NCBI RefSeq assembly: GCF_020164555.1 | Contig: NZ_JAIQZB010000018.1 | Location: 1 to 64,000 of the forward strand | Reading direction: 5' to 3' | Source: Salegentibacter lacus | Lineage (GTDB): Bacteria > Bacteroidota > Bacteroidia > Flavobacteriales > Flavobacteriaceae | Length of the DNA: 64,000 nt | Shown here: one piece after another, positions 44,172 through 53,836 of the stretch | Layout: each line of letters begins with the position of its first letter | Numbering within the stretch: the stretch's first letter is position 1 | The notes under the pieces: model-generated | What the model saw: the letters and a program-made list of their open reading frames with translations, nothing else | Told to the model about the DNA's origin: nothing | Databases searched by the model: none | Made by a program: the position numbers and the translations under genes

Positions 44172-45761
44172 ATGAAGAGTTTTCAGAAAGAGCTAAAGCG
44201 AAGAAGAACTTTTGGGATTATTTCTCACCCCGATGCTGGTAAAACCACACTTACCGAGAAATTGCTGCTTTTTGGTGGCGCTATTCAGGAAGCCGGGGCG
44301 GTAAAATCCAACAAGATCAAAAAGGGTGCAACCAGTGACTTTATGGAGATTGAACGCCAAAGAGGGATTTCGGTAGCAACTTCGGTGTTAGCTTTTGAGT
44401 ATAAAGATATAAAGATCAACATCCTGGATACTCCGGGTCACAAGGATTTTGCTGAAGATACTTTTCGAACTTTGACTGCCGTAGATAGTGTAATTGTGGT
44501 AATAGATGTTGCTAAAGGTGTAGAGGAACAAACCGAAAAACTGGTAGAGGTTTGTAGGATGCGAAACATCCCGATGATCGTTTTTATCAATAAAATGGAC
44601 CGGGAAGGGAAAGATGCATTTGAATTACTTGATGAAATTGAACAAAAACTAAATCTTACAGTGACACCTTTAAGTTACCCCATTGGGATGGGCTACGATT
44701 TTAAAGGAATTTACAATATTTGGGAAAAGAATGTAAACCTGTTTACCGGCGATCCTAAGAAAGATATTGAAGATACCATAAAAATTTCTGATTTAACTTC
44801 TGATGAGTTAGATGAACTTATTGGAAGCAAATCTGCCGATAATTTAAGAGAAGAACTGGAACTCGCCCAGGGCGTTTATCCTGAATTTGACAAGCAAGCT
44901 TATCTCGAAGGACGCTTACAGCCTGTATTTTTTGGTTCGGCCTTAAACAACTTTGGGGTTCGGGAATTGTTGGACTGCTTTATAAATATTGCACCTACTC
45001 CCAGGCCCAAGCAAAGTGAAGAGCGATTAGTAAAACCAGATGAAGATAAATTTACCGGCTTCGTTTTTAAGATCCACGCCAATATGGATCCTAAACACCG
45101 AGACAGGCTGGCATTTATAAAAATCGTTTCAGGAAAATTCGAGCGAAACAAAGCCTATCTTCACGTAAGGCACAATAAAAATCTGAAGTTTTCGAGTCCT
45201 AATGCCTTTTTTGCCGAAAAGAAAGAAATTGTAGATGTTTCTTATCCCGGTGATATCGTAGGACTGCACGATACCGGGAATTTTAAAATTGGTGATACAC
45301 TTACCGAAGGTGAAAATTTAAATTACCGTGGAATTCCAAGTTTTTCACCGGAACATTTTAGATATATCAATAACGCCGACCCAATGAAATCGAAACAACT
45401 CGCCAAAGGAGTTGACCAGCTGATGGATGAAGGTGTGGCGCAGCTTTTTACCCTGGAATTAAACGGAAGGAAAATTATTGGAACCGTAGGTGCGCTTCAA
45501 TTTGAAGTTATTCAATACAGGTTGGAGCACGAATATGGTGCTAAATGTACTTACGAAAACTTAAATGTTTACAAAGCTACCTGGGTAGAAGCCGAAGATG
45601 AAAAAAGCGAGGAATTTAAAGATTTTAAACGATTAAAATCGAAGTACCTGGCGAAGGATAAAAAGGGACAATTGGTATTTTTGGCAGATTCGCAATTCTC
45701 ATTGCAAATGACCCAGGATAAATATCGTTCCATTAAATTCCATTTTACTTCAGAATTTTAA
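44172..45761 (+). CDS. prfC: peptide chain release factor 3
   Basis: A 529-residue translational GTPase that recycles RF1 and RF2 after termination. The G1 motif is SHPDAGKTTLTEKLL (residues 17-31), G2 RQRGISVATS, G3 DTPGHKDF, and G4 FINKMD. The GGAIQEAGAVKS stretch that follows G1 is typical of RF3 and separates it from EF-G. Domain II and the C-terminal RF3-specific domain (to residue 529) complete the normal length. It stands alone, followed by the alanine/sodium symporter gene. Confidence 0.96.
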   Translation: MKSFQKELKRRRTFGIISHPDAGKTTLTEKLLLFGGAIQEAGAVKSNKIKKGATSDFMEIERQRGISVATSVLAFEYKDIKINILDTPGHKDFAEDTFRTLTAVDSVIVVIDVAKGVEEQTEKLVEVCRMRNIPMIVFINKMDREGKDAFELLDEIEQKLNLTVTPLSYPIGMGYDFKGIYNIWEKNVNLFTGDPKKDIEDTIKISDLTSDELDELIGSKSADNLREELELAQGVYPEFDKQAYLEGRLQPVFFGSALNNFGVRELLDCFINIAPTPRPKQSEERLVKPDEDKFTGFVFKIHANMDPKHRDRLAFIKIVSGKFERNKAYLHVRHNKNLKFSSPNAFFAEKKEIVDVSYPGDIVGLHDTGNFKIGDTLTEGENLNYRGIPSFSPEHFRYINNADPMKSKQLAKGVDQLMDEGVAQLFTLELNGRKIIGTVGALQFEVIQYRLEHEYGAKCTYENLNVYKATWVEAEDEKSEEFKDFKRLKSKYLAKDKKGQLVFLADSQFSLQMTQDKYRSIKFHFTSEF

Positions 45762-45864
45762 GTTGCTGATTCTAAACCAGTAATGCCTGGATTAAAAGAA
45801 ACCTATAAGCACGCTGTGTTTAATAGGACTTATTTTCATATATTTTCAGCATAATTGAGGTTTT

Positions 45865-47235
45865 ATGAATGAATTAGATGAATTTGTTGCCCAGTTCGCC
45901 TCGGCGGTTTGGGGACTTCCTTTGGTTATTTTATTAATTGGCGGCGGATTTTACCTGCTTATTTTATCTAATTTCCTTCCATTTCGATATTTAGGTCATT
46001 CCCTGGATCTTTTACGTGGAAAATATAATAACCCCAACGATCCCGGGGAAATAAACCATTTTCAATCGCTTTCTACTGCCCTATCCTCCACCGTGGGAAT
46101 GGGAAATATCGCAGGCGTAGCCGTAGCTATTGCTTTGGGCGGTCCCGGAGCGATTTTCTGGCTTTGGGTTAGCGCTGTGGTTGGTATGGCCACTAAATTT
46201 TTCACCAATACCCTTGCCGTAATGTACCGGGGCAAAGATACCCAGGGAAATATACAGGGTGGTGTCATGTATTTTATTGAAGAAGGTCTGGGCAAAAAAT
46301 GGAAATTTATGGCCATCTTTTTTAGTGTCGCGGGGCTTATTGGAGCATTACCGGTTTTTAATGTGAATCAACTTACACAGGCTATTAATTTCATTCTTTT
46401 AGAACCGAATAATATTCCTACCGGTTTCGGTACAAACCTAATTATCGGGATTATTTTAGTCATTCTTACTTCGGTAGTAATTCTTGGAGGATTACAACGA
46501 ATAAGTAAAACTGTTTCCAAATTAGTTCCGGCTATGGTAGCTCTTTATTTTGTTTCGGTACTTATTATTTTGATCGTTAATTACGATGTTGTGCCTTATT
46601 ACTTTTCAACGATTTTCACCGATGCTTTTGCTGCCGAAAACTATAAAGGCGAACCAATGCTTGGTGGCGTGCTTGGCGGCTTGATTATTCTTGGAGTAAG
46701 ACGAGGTGCTTTTTCTAACGAAGCGGGCATAGGAACCGCTACAATGGCTCACGGGGCCAGTAAAACATCAGAACCTGTTAGGGAAGGACTCGTAGCGATG
46801 TTAGGGCCAGCCATAGACACTTTGGTTGTTTGTACCCTTACTGCGCTTTGTATCCTGGTAACGGGAATTTGGCAAACTTCAGATGTAAATGGAGTAAGTC
46901 TAACCGCTGCAGCTTTTGAAGATTCTATTCCCTATGTTGGAGATTATCTTTTGTTACTCTGTATTGCGGCGTTTAGTATTTCCTCTTTGTTCTCATTCTC
47001 TTACTACGGAACAAAATGTCTTTCCTACCTGGCCGGCGCAGAAAATAAACATTATTACAACTACTTTTATATAATCAGCATCTTGTTAGGGGCTACAACT
47101 TCTTTGAGTATGATGATTAATCTTATTGATGGTTTCTTTGCTTTAATGGCCATTCCAACAATGATCTCTACGCTAATTCTTGCTCCCCGAGTAATGAAAG
47201 CTGCACGAATTTATTTCAAGAAATACAAAGATTAG
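45865..47235 (+). CDS. alanine/sodium symporter (AgcS family)
   Basis: A 456-residue amino-acid carrier of the alanine-or-glycine:cation symporter (SSF-like APC fold) family, with about ten to eleven membrane helices. It shows STVGMGNIAGVAVAIALGGPGA near 77-98, GGVMYFIEEGLGKKWK and the second Gly-rich site GAFSNEAGIGTATMAHGAS near 282-300, which hold sodium and substrate in the family. It ends 16 nt ahead of the stop of the convergent Ppx/GppA gene. The substrate is most likely alanine or glycine. Confidence 0.9.
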   Translation: MNELDEFVAQFASAVWGLPLVILLIGGGFYLLILSNFLPFRYLGHSLDLLRGKYNNPNDPGEINHFQSLSTALSSTVGMGNIAGVAVAIALGGPGAIFWLWVSAVVGMATKFFTNTLAVMYRGKDTQGNIQGGVMYFIEEGLGKKWKFMAIFFSVAGLIGALPVFNVNQLTQAINFILLEPNNIPTGFGTNLIIGIILVILTSVVILGGLQRISKTVSKLVPAMVALYFVSVLIILIVNYDVVPYYFSTIFTDAFAAENYKGEPMLGGVLGGLIILGVRRGAFSNEAGIGTATMAHGASKTSEPVREGLVAMLGPAIDTLVVCTLTALCILVTGIWQTSDVNGVSLTAAAFEDSIPYVGDYLLLLCIAAFSISSLFSFSYYGTKCLSYLAGAENKHYYNYFYIISILLGATTSLSMMINLIDGFFALMAIPTMISTLILAPRVMKAARIYFKKYKD

Positions 47236-47251
47236 CTTTTACTATACTGAA

Positions 47252-48838
47252 TTACTTTTCTTCATTTTCAACAACATGAAAAACTTCAAGTTTCTTATCG
47301 GTTAATTTTTCCAATAATTCACCTTTTCTTAATGTTCCCCATATTTCAAGTTCAGGATCACTATGCGTGGTAATTATTAGTTGAATTTTGTTCTTCTTAT
47401 TGTTGATTTCCAGTTTTTCTACATTTTGATAATGGCTTCTATCCAGGCCATCGGCAACCCTTAATAACGCGGAAAGTTTTTTTACCCTCTTTCGTGTTTT
47501 TTTATTCAGCTGCTTGTAATGCTCGTGACGTTTATGAGGTGTGGATTTTCTATGATACCTGGCTACATTCGCCATAATATTTATTTCATCTTCTTTAAAC
47601 CCAAGTAAATCTGAGTACCGAATAAGGTACAAAGCGTGTTTATGATGCTTTCTATAAGAGATATAATAACCTATATCATGCATTAAACTGGCATATTCCA
47701 GCAACTCCCTGTCTGATTCCTTTAATTTTAATTCTTCTTTAAATTCATCAAAAAGCTGCAAAGCAAAGTTTGAGACGTGTTTAGAATGCTTCTCTAGCCA
47801 ATTGCATTTTCTTAGCAATTCATAAATACTTCTGCGACGCGGATCTGTGAAATTAGCTACAAGATCCAGATTGAGTTGCTCTTTTTGATTATTGATATAA
47901 TTCAGGATCATTCCTTCTCTTAGCGCACCTTCTGAAATTTTAATGTTTTCAATCTTAAATTTATCTACAAGGAATTTCACTAAAACCATTCCTGGGTTTA
48001 TAATATCAACCCTTTTCTCTTCCAGCCCTTTTTCCTTAAGACGCCCCTTCTTATTCAGCTTAATAAAATCTTTATATAAATCTTTAAAATCTTCTGCACT
48101 AAATTCTAGTTCGTTAAGGCTTCTTTTGGCAGTAATAGAATTTCTATTGGCTACCATTTCGCCAATATTCTCCATAGTTCCCGAAGAACCAACAATAGTC
48201 TTTACCTTATGCTTTTTGGCCAGCTTCAACACTTCTGCTAGTTCTTTTGTAAAATGCTTCTGCAGCTCTTTTACGTCTTTTTCTTCTATAGGATCTGAAT
48301 CTACAAATGCAGCAGCCATCCTCGCAACACCCAATTTTAAACTATTATAGTAGATGAATTCTTTTTCGTTACCAATGATAAATTCAACGCTACCGCCACC
48401 AATATCGGCCATAAGCACCATTTCTTTTTCTAAAACAATACTATGCCTTATGGCCAGTCCAATCATTTCAGCTTCCATTTTTCCTGAAATGGCCCGCACC
48501 CTTATCCCAACATTTTCTCCCACTTCTTTAATAAAATCACCTCCATTTTTGGCCTCCCGGATAGCACTGGTGGCAAAAGCGAGAATATTTTCAACATTAT
48601 GACTATCGCATAAAAATTTTATCCGCTTAAGTGCTTCCAATCCGCGATCCATAGCCTCCCGGCTTAATTTATCTTCCAGTCCCTTTTCGGCGAGAATAAC
48701 CATCTCTTTTAATTTATTCACCGTGCGGAAACTGCCATCGGGATATATATCTACCAATACGGCGTGAAAGGAATTGGTACCAAGATCTATTGCCGCTATG
48801 CGTTTTTTTGGTTCGGAATTCGAAGCATTTTTTGCCAT
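47252..48838 (-). CDS. Ppx/GppA-family phosphatase with C-terminal HD domain
   Basis: A 528-residue exopolyphosphatase/guanosine pentaphosphatase-type protein. The N-terminal ASKHA-fold halves show AIDLGTNSFHAVLVD (near residue 15) and ADIGGGSVEFIIG (near 145), which bind phosphate and Mg2+. The C-terminal half is an HD-type metal-dependent domain with HSKHVSNFALQLF and the paired ligands LMHDIGYYISYRKHHKHALYLIR. This matches the long Ppx form with an HD tail. It degrades polyphosphate or pppGpp; which one cannot be decided. Confidence 0.9.
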   Translation of the reverse strand: MAKNASNSEPKKRIAAIDLGTNSFHAVLVDIYPDGSFRTVNKLKEMVILAEKGLEDKLSREAMDRGLEALKRIKFLCDSHNVENILAFATSAIREAKNGGDFIKEVGENVGIRVRAISGKMEAEMIGLAIRHSIVLEKEMVLMADIGGGSVEFIIGNEKEFIYYNSLKLGVARMAAAFVDSDPIEEKDVKELQKHFTKELAEVLKLAKKHKVKTIVGSSGTMENIGEMVANRNSITAKRSLNELEFSAEDFKDLYKDFIKLNKKGRLKEKGLEEKRVDIINPGMVLVKFLVDKFKIENIKISEGALREGMILNYINNQKEQLNLDLVANFTDPRRRSIYELLRKCNWLEKHSKHVSNFALQLFDEFKEELKLKESDRELLEYASLMHDIGYYISYRKHHKHALYLIRYSDLLGFKEDEINIMANVARYHRKSTPHKRHEHYKQLNKKTRKRVKKLSALLRVADGLDRSHYQNVEKLEINNKKNKIQLIITTHSDPELEIWGTLRKGELLEKLTDKKLEVFHVVENEEK

Positions 48839-48937
48839 TGTCTGGTTATTTTAGCTGAAAATCTCTAAGTTACTACACTTCTAAGTTAGGTAATATTTAC
48901 TAAAATTATTTCCGTTGTTTTAACACCCATAAAAAAA

Positions 48938-48962
48938 CCCACAGAATTTATAACTCTGTGGG
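48938..48962. terminator. terminator behind the DUF3467 gene
   Basis: An 8-bp stem CCCACAGA/TCTGTGGG has a loop of nine nucleotides, with a run of seven A on the left and TTTT on the right. It lies 27 nt behind the minus-strand stop at 48989 and reads as a terminator in that direction. Confidence 0.8.
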
Positions 48963-48988
48963 CTTTTAAAATATATTTTTAGGCGGAA

Positions 48989-49306
48989 TTAAGCCTGGCC
49001 GGTTGGACCAAAGTTTAAAGGCATTGGTGCTTTTTCGTAATCCCTAATTTCGCCGTGGGCTTTTTCAAAACGTTGAATATTATCGTTTAAAGCTTTTAAT
49101 AATCTTTTGGCGTGTTGTGGAGTTAATATAATTCTCGATTTCACTTTACTTTTAGGTCTCCCAGGCATAATGTTTACAAAATCTACCACAAATTCTGAAA
49201 CCGAATGATTAATAATAGCCAGGTTGGAATACGTTCCTTCAGCTACAGCTTCATCAAGTTCTATGTTTATTTGACCTTTTTTAGGTTTCTTTTTTTCTTC
49301 ACTCAT
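48989..49306 (-). CDS. DUF3467 family protein
   Basis: A 105-residue protein of the DUF3467 family: INIELDEAVAEGTYSNLAII, HSVSEFVVDFVNIMPGRPKS, then a basic stretch ILTPQHAKRLLKALNDNIQRFE, ending MPLNFGPTGQA. The family is widespread, found near RNA polymerase genes in many Bacteroidota, with an unknown role. It lies behind the rpoC terminator and has a hairpin TTCCGAAG/CTTCGGAA (49333-49352) in its leader. Confidence 0.85.
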   Translation of the reverse strand: MSEEKKKPKKGQINIELDEAVAEGTYSNLAIINHSVSEFVVDFVNIMPGRPKSKVKSRIILTPQHAKRLLKALNDNIQRFEKAHGEIRDYEKAPMPLNFGPTGQA

Positions 49307-49332
49307 AATATAATCGAATTTTATTTAAAAGA

Positions 49333-49352
49333 TTCCGAAGCAATCTTCGGAA
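49333..49352 (-). other. hairpin in the leader of the DUF3467 gene
   Basis: TTCCGAAG pairs perfectly with CTTCGGAA around a 4-nt loop, 27 nt ahead of the ATG. It has no T-run. It may be a leader structure, or only a chance palindrome. Confidence 0.4.
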
Positions 49353-49386
49353 CGCTCTATTTATCGCGCAATATAAAAGTACAAAA

Positions 49387-49409
49387 AATCCCGACTTTAG
49401 ATCGGGATT
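49387..49409 (-). terminator. second terminator hairpin behind rpoC
   Basis: AATCCCGA pairs with TCGGGATT, and on the minus strand TTTTTTGTACTTTT follows. It is the second of two hairpins in tandem behind rpoC. Confidence 0.8.
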
Positions 49410-49427
49410 CCTCATTTTATAAAAAGA

Positions 49428-49451
49428 AAAGAGCCGCGTTTGCGGCTCTTT
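49428..49451 (-). terminator. first terminator hairpin behind rpoC
   Basis: A perfect 10-bp stem AAAGAGCCGC/GCGGCTCTTT with a 4-nt loop; on the minus strand it is followed by TCTTTTTA. It lies 10 nt behind the rpoC stop and closes the rplK-rpoC gene group. Confidence 0.9.
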
Positions 49452-49460
49452 CTATAGGCA

Positions 49461-52400
49461 TTAGTTATAATTAACTTCTTGCTTGTGCTCCATTCTTTCG
49501 TCGAATTCCTCTTTAGAACCAACGATAATGCTATCGTACTCACGCATACCTGTACCTGCAGGAATTCTATGCCCTACAATTACATTTTCCTTCAATCCTT
49601 CGAGCTTATCGATCTTACCGCTTACGGCAGCCTCGTTCAATACTTTGGTAGTTTCCTGGAAGGAAGCCGCAGAAATAAACGATTTTGTTTGTAGCGATGC
49701 TCGAGTAATACCCTGAAGAACCGGTGTAGCGGTTGCGGCGGTTACGTCTCTTGCAGTTGCAAGGTTTTTATCTTCACGTCTTAACAATGAGTTCTCATCT
49801 CTAAGTTCTCTTGGTGAAACGATTTGACCTGGTTTTAAGTTTTCAGATTCACCTGCATCCTCAACCACTTTCATTCCGAAGACTTTATCGTTCTCCTCGA
49901 TGAAATCTGATTTATGAACAAGCTGGTTTTCAAGGAAAATAGTATCTCCCGGATCCTGAATTCTAACTTTACGCATCATTTGTCTTACAACAACTTCAAA
50001 GTGCTTATCATTAATCTTCACACCCTGTAGTCGGTAAACTTCCTGTACTTCGTTCACAAGATACTGTTGTACCGCGTTTGGTCCTTTGATATTAAGAATA
50101 TCTTCCGGAGTAACAGATCCATCAGAAAGTGGCATCCCGGCACGAACATAATCGTTTTCCTGAACAAGGATCTGGTTAGATAACTTCACTAAGTATTTCT
50201 TAACCTCTCCTAATTTAGACTCTACGATAATCTCGCGGTTACCTCTTTTGATCTTTCCGAAGGAAACAACACCATCAATCTCACTTACAACAGCTGGGTT
50301 AGATGGGTTACGAGCTTCAAACAACTCGGTTACCCTTGGAAGACCACCAGTAATATCTCCTGCTTTAGAAGATTTACGTGGAATCTTAACCAAAATCTTA
50401 CCAACCTTGATCTTTTCTTCATTGTCTACCATAAGGTGGGCACCAACCGGAAGGTTATAAGAACGAATTACTTCATCCTTTTTACCTAAAATATGTAAGG
50501 TTGGGATAAGCTTTTTATTACGAGATTCTGAAATTACTTTTTCCTGGAATCCTGTTTGCTCATCTATTTCTACCTGGTAAGTTACACCCTGTTCAATATT
50601 TTCGTACTTGATCTTACCGGCAAATTCTGAAATAATCACCCCGTTATAAGGGTCCCACTGGCAAATTACATCACCTTTAGTAACTTTAGCACCGTTATCG
50701 ATGAAGATCTGAGAACCATAAGGAATATTATTGTTACTCAATAACACTCCGGTTTTCTTATCCTTAATTTTAAGCTCGGCAGTTCGTGAAATCACGATAT
50801 CTGACTGGCTACCATCAGGAGCTTCTCCTTTTACAACTTTAAGGTCTTCAATTTCGGCAATACCGTCAAATTTAGCCTCAAGTTTATTATCTTCTGAAAT
50901 GTTACCTGCAATACCTCCAACGTGGAATGTACGTAGTGTTAACTGTGTACCCGGCTCTCCAATAGATTGCGCGGCAACAACACCTACAGCTTCTCCTCTT
51001 TGTACCAGTTTATTAGTAGAAAGGTTTCTTCCGTAACATTTTACACAAATTCCTTTTTTAGCTTCACAAGTTAGTGGAGATCTTACCTCTACACTTTCAA
51101 TTGGAGCATTTTCAATCTTAGTAACTATTTCTGAAGTGATTTCTTCATCTGCACCTACTAAAACTTCATTATTTGAAGGATTAATAACATCGTGAAGAGA
51201 AATACGTCCTAAAATACGTTCTCCAAGAGATTCTACAATTTCTTCGTTCTTTTTAAGTGGTTTAACTTCTACCCCTCTTAAAGTTCCGCAGTCTTCTTGA
51301 TTTACAATAACATCTTGCGAAACATCTACCAATCTACGGGTTAAGTAACCTGCATCGGCAGTTTTAAGTGCAGTATCGGCAAGTCCTTTACGTGCACCGT
51401 GAGTAGAAATAAAGTATTCAAGAATTGAAAGCCCTTCCTTAAAGTTGGAAAGAATTGGGTTTTCAATAATTTCACCTCCACCTGAGTTAGATTTTTTAGG
51501 CTTGGCCATAAGACCACGCATACCGGTTAACTGACGAATCTGCTCTTTAGATCCACGAGCACCAGAATCCAGCATCATAAACACAGAGTTGAAACCTTGC
51601 TTATCTTCACGAATACGTTTCATAGCCAATTCGGTTAGACCGGCATTGGTAGATGTCCAGATATCAATTACCTGGTTGTAACGCTCGTTGTTAGTAATAA
51701 GTCCCATATTATAGTTTCCTACAATACCTTCAACCTGTTCGTTAGCTTCATCAATCATAGATTGCTTCTCTTCAGGGATAATAATATCACCTAAACTGAA
51801 GGAAAGTCCACCACGGAAAGCGTATCCATAACCCATTTCCTTAATAGCATCAAGGAATTCACCTGTAGCAGGAACACTGGTTTTAGCCAATACATCACCA
51901 ATAATATCCCTAAGGTTTTTCTTGGTTAAAACTGTATTCACATATCCAACTTCTTCTGGTACAGCCTGGTTAAATAATACTCTACCAACTGTAGTTTCTA
52001 TAATTTGGTAAGTTAATTCACCTACTTCATTAAAATCTTTAGCGCGAATCTTGATTTCGGCATTAAGGTCTACTCTCTTCTGGTTATAAGCGATTACCAC
52101 TTCTTCATCAGAATAGAAAGTAAGTCCTTCTCCCTTAACCTTAACCTCGTCTGTAGATTTTCTAGACTTGGTCATATAATAAAGACCAAGAATCATATCC
52201 TGAGACGGTACTGTAATTGGCGAACCATTTGCAGGGTTAAGGATATTATGAGAAGCAAGCATTAATAGCTGAGCTTCTAAAATAGCCTCTGGCCCTAACG
52301 GTAAGTGAACCGCCATCTGGTCACCATCAAAGTCAGCGTTAAATGCCGTACACGCTAATGGGTGTAATTGTATCGCTTTACCTTCAATAAGTTTTGGCTG

Positions 52401-53762
52401 GAATGCCTGGATACCTAAACGGTGAAGCGTAGGAGCACGGTTAAGCAATACAGGGTGTCCTTTAAGAACATTCTCAAGGATATCCCAAACTACCGGCTCT
52501 TTTTTATCTATTATTTTTTTGGCAGATTTTACTGTTTTTACAATTCCTCTTTCAATTAGTTTTCTAATTACGAAAGGCTTGTAAAGCTCAGCTGCCATAT
52601 TCTTTGGAAGACCACATTCGTGCATTTTCAATTCTGGTCCCACAACAATTACCGAACGTGCTGAATAATCTACACGTTTACCAAGTAAGTTTTGACGGAA
52701 ACGTCCCTGCTTACCTTTAAGAGAATCTGAAAGCGATTTTAACGGACGGTTAGAGTCAGTTTTTACCGCTGAAGATTTTCTTGTGTTATCGAACAATGAA
52801 TCTACTGATTCCTGAAGCATACGTTTTTCATTACGTAGAATCACTTCAGGTGCTTTGATCTCCATTAATCTTTTTAGACGGTTGTTACGAATAATAACCC
52901 TTCTGTAAAGATCATTTAAATCTGAAGTCGCAAAACGCCCACCATCAAGAGGTACAAGCGGTCGTAATTCTGGTGGAATTACAGGAACCACTTTCATAAT
53001 CATCCATTCTGGAAGATTTTCGCGATTGTTATTAGCATCACGGAAAGCTTCTACAACCTGAAGTCGTTTAAGGGCTTCAGTTTTACGCTGTTTTGAAGTT
53101 TCGTTATTTGCTTTGTGTCTTAACTCGTAAGAAAGTTCGTTAAGATCTATTCTTCTTAATATTTCAATAAGACATTCGGCACCCATTTTAGCGATAAACT
53201 TATTTGGGTCGCTGTCTTCTAAATACATATTTTCCTGCGGAAGACTATCTAAAACGTTTAGATATTCTTCTTCAGTAAGGAAATCCATTTTCTTAATTGG
53301 TTCTCCTTCTTCGTTTTTGGCAATACCCGCCTGAATTACTACATAACGCTCGTAGTAAATGATCATATCTAATTTCTTAGATGGAAGACCAAGCAAGTAT
53401 CCAATTTTGTTAGGTAAGGAACGGAAATACCAGATATGTGCTACAGGAACTACCAAATTAATGTGCCCAACACGGTCTCTACGTACTTGTTTTTCGGTTA
53501 CTTCTACCCCACAACGGTCACAAACAATTCCTTTGTAACGTATTCTTTTATATTTACCGCAGGCACATTCGTAATCCTTTACAGGACCAAAAATACGCTC
53601 ACAAAACAAACCGTCACGTTCGGGTTTGTGCGTACGATAATTGATAGTTTCCGGTTTTAGAACTTCACCACGAGATTCTGCGAGGATAGATTCCGGGGAA
53701 GCCAAACCGATAGAGATTTTATCAAATCTCTTTACTGTATTCTTATCATTATTTCTAGCCAT
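49461..53762 (-). CDS. rpoC: DNA-directed RNA polymerase subunit beta'
   Basis: The 1433-residue beta' subunit. The catalytic magnesium motif NADFDGDQM is present near residues 450-465, a zinc ribbon ([20 protein letters not shown]) near the N-terminus, and a second Cys cluster ([14 protein letters not shown]) in the second half. The bridge helix and trigger loop region ([18 protein letters not shown]) is intact. It follows rpoB with a 74-nt gap, in the usual order. It has the normal length for the phylum. Confidence 0.99.
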   Translation of the reverse strand: MARNNDKNTVKRFDKISIGLASPESILAESRGEVLKPETINYRTHKPERDGLFCERIFGPVKDYECACGKYKRIRYKGIVCDRCGVEVTEKQVRRDRVGHINLVVPVAHIWYFRSLPNKIGYLLGLPSKKLDMIIYYERYVVIQAGIAKNEEGEPIKKMDFLTEEEYLNVLDSLPQENMYLEDSDPNKFIAKMGAECLIEILRRIDLNELSYELRHKANNETSKQRKTEALKRLQVVEAFRDANNNRENLPEWMIMKVVPVIPPELRPLVPLDGGRFATSDLNDLYRRVIIRNNRLKRLMEIKAPEVILRNEKRMLQESVDSLFDNTRKSSAVKTDSNRPLKSLSDSLKGKQGRFRQNLLGKRVDYSARSVIVVGPELKMHECGLPKNMAAELYKPFVIRKLIERGIVKTVKSAKKIIDKKEPVVWDILENVLKGHPVLLNRAPTLHRLGIQAFQPKLIEGKAIQLHPLACTAFNADFDGDQMAVHLPLGPEAILEAQLLMLASHNILNPANGSPITVPSQDMILGLYYMTKSRKSTDEVKVKGEGLTFYSDEEVVIAYNQKRVDLNAEIKIRAKDFNEVGELTYQIIETTVGRVLFNQAVPEEVGYVNTVLTKKNLRDIIGDVLAKTSVPATGEFLDAIKEMGYGYAFRGGLSFSLGDIIIPEEKQSMIDEANEQVEGIVGNYNMGLITNNERYNQVIDIWTSTNAGLTELAMKRIREDKQGFNSVFMMLDSGARGSKEQIRQLTGMRGLMAKPKKSNSGGGEIIENPILSNFKEGLSILEYFISTHGARKGLADTALKTADAGYLTRRLVDVSQDVIVNQEDCGTLRGVEVKPLKKNEEIVESLGERILGRISLHDVINPSNNEVLVGADEEITSEIVTKIENAPIESVEVRSPLTCEAKKGICVKCYGRNLSTNKLVQRGEAVGVVAAQSIGEPGTQLTLRTFHVGGIAGNISEDNKLEAKFDGIAEIEDLKVVKGEAPDGSQSDIVISRTAELKIKDKKTGVLLSNNNIPYGSQIFIDNGAKVTKGDVICQWDPYNGVIISEFAGKIKYENIEQGVTYQVEIDEQTGFQEKVISESRNKKLIPTLHILGKKDEVIRSYNLPVGAHLMVDNEEKIKVGKILVKIPRKSSKAGDITGGLPRVTELFEARNPSNPAVVSEIDGVVSFGKIKRGNREIIVESKLGEVKKYLVKLSNQILVQENDYVRAGMPLSDGSVTPEDILNIKGPNAVQQYLVNEVQEVYRLQGVKINDKHFEVVVRQMMRKVRIQDPGDTIFLENQLVHKSDFIEENDKVFGMKVVEDAGESENLKPGQIVSPRELRDENSLLRREDKNLATARDVTAATATPVLQGITRASLQTKSFISAASFQETTKVLNEAAVSGKIDKLEGLKENVIVGHRIPAGTGMREYDSIIVGSKEEFDERMEHKQEVNYN

Positions 53763-53803
53763 AATAACTCTGCTGCTATAATTATTGTGAAAAACCTGTT
53801 ATT

Positions 53804-53821
53804 GGGGTGCCGTAACACCCC
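53804..53821 (-). other. hairpin between rpoB and rpoC
   Basis: GGGGTG pairs with CACCCC with a 6-nt loop in the 74-nt gap between the two genes. No T-run follows, so it is probably not a terminator; it may be a processing or stability element. Confidence 0.45.
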
Positions 53822-53836
53822 GTTATAAACAGTATT

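Noticed and set aside
48938-48962. Hairpin as a riboswitch or regulatory leader
   Set aside because: It lies behind the DUF3467 gene with T-runs on the correct side and reads simply as a terminator.
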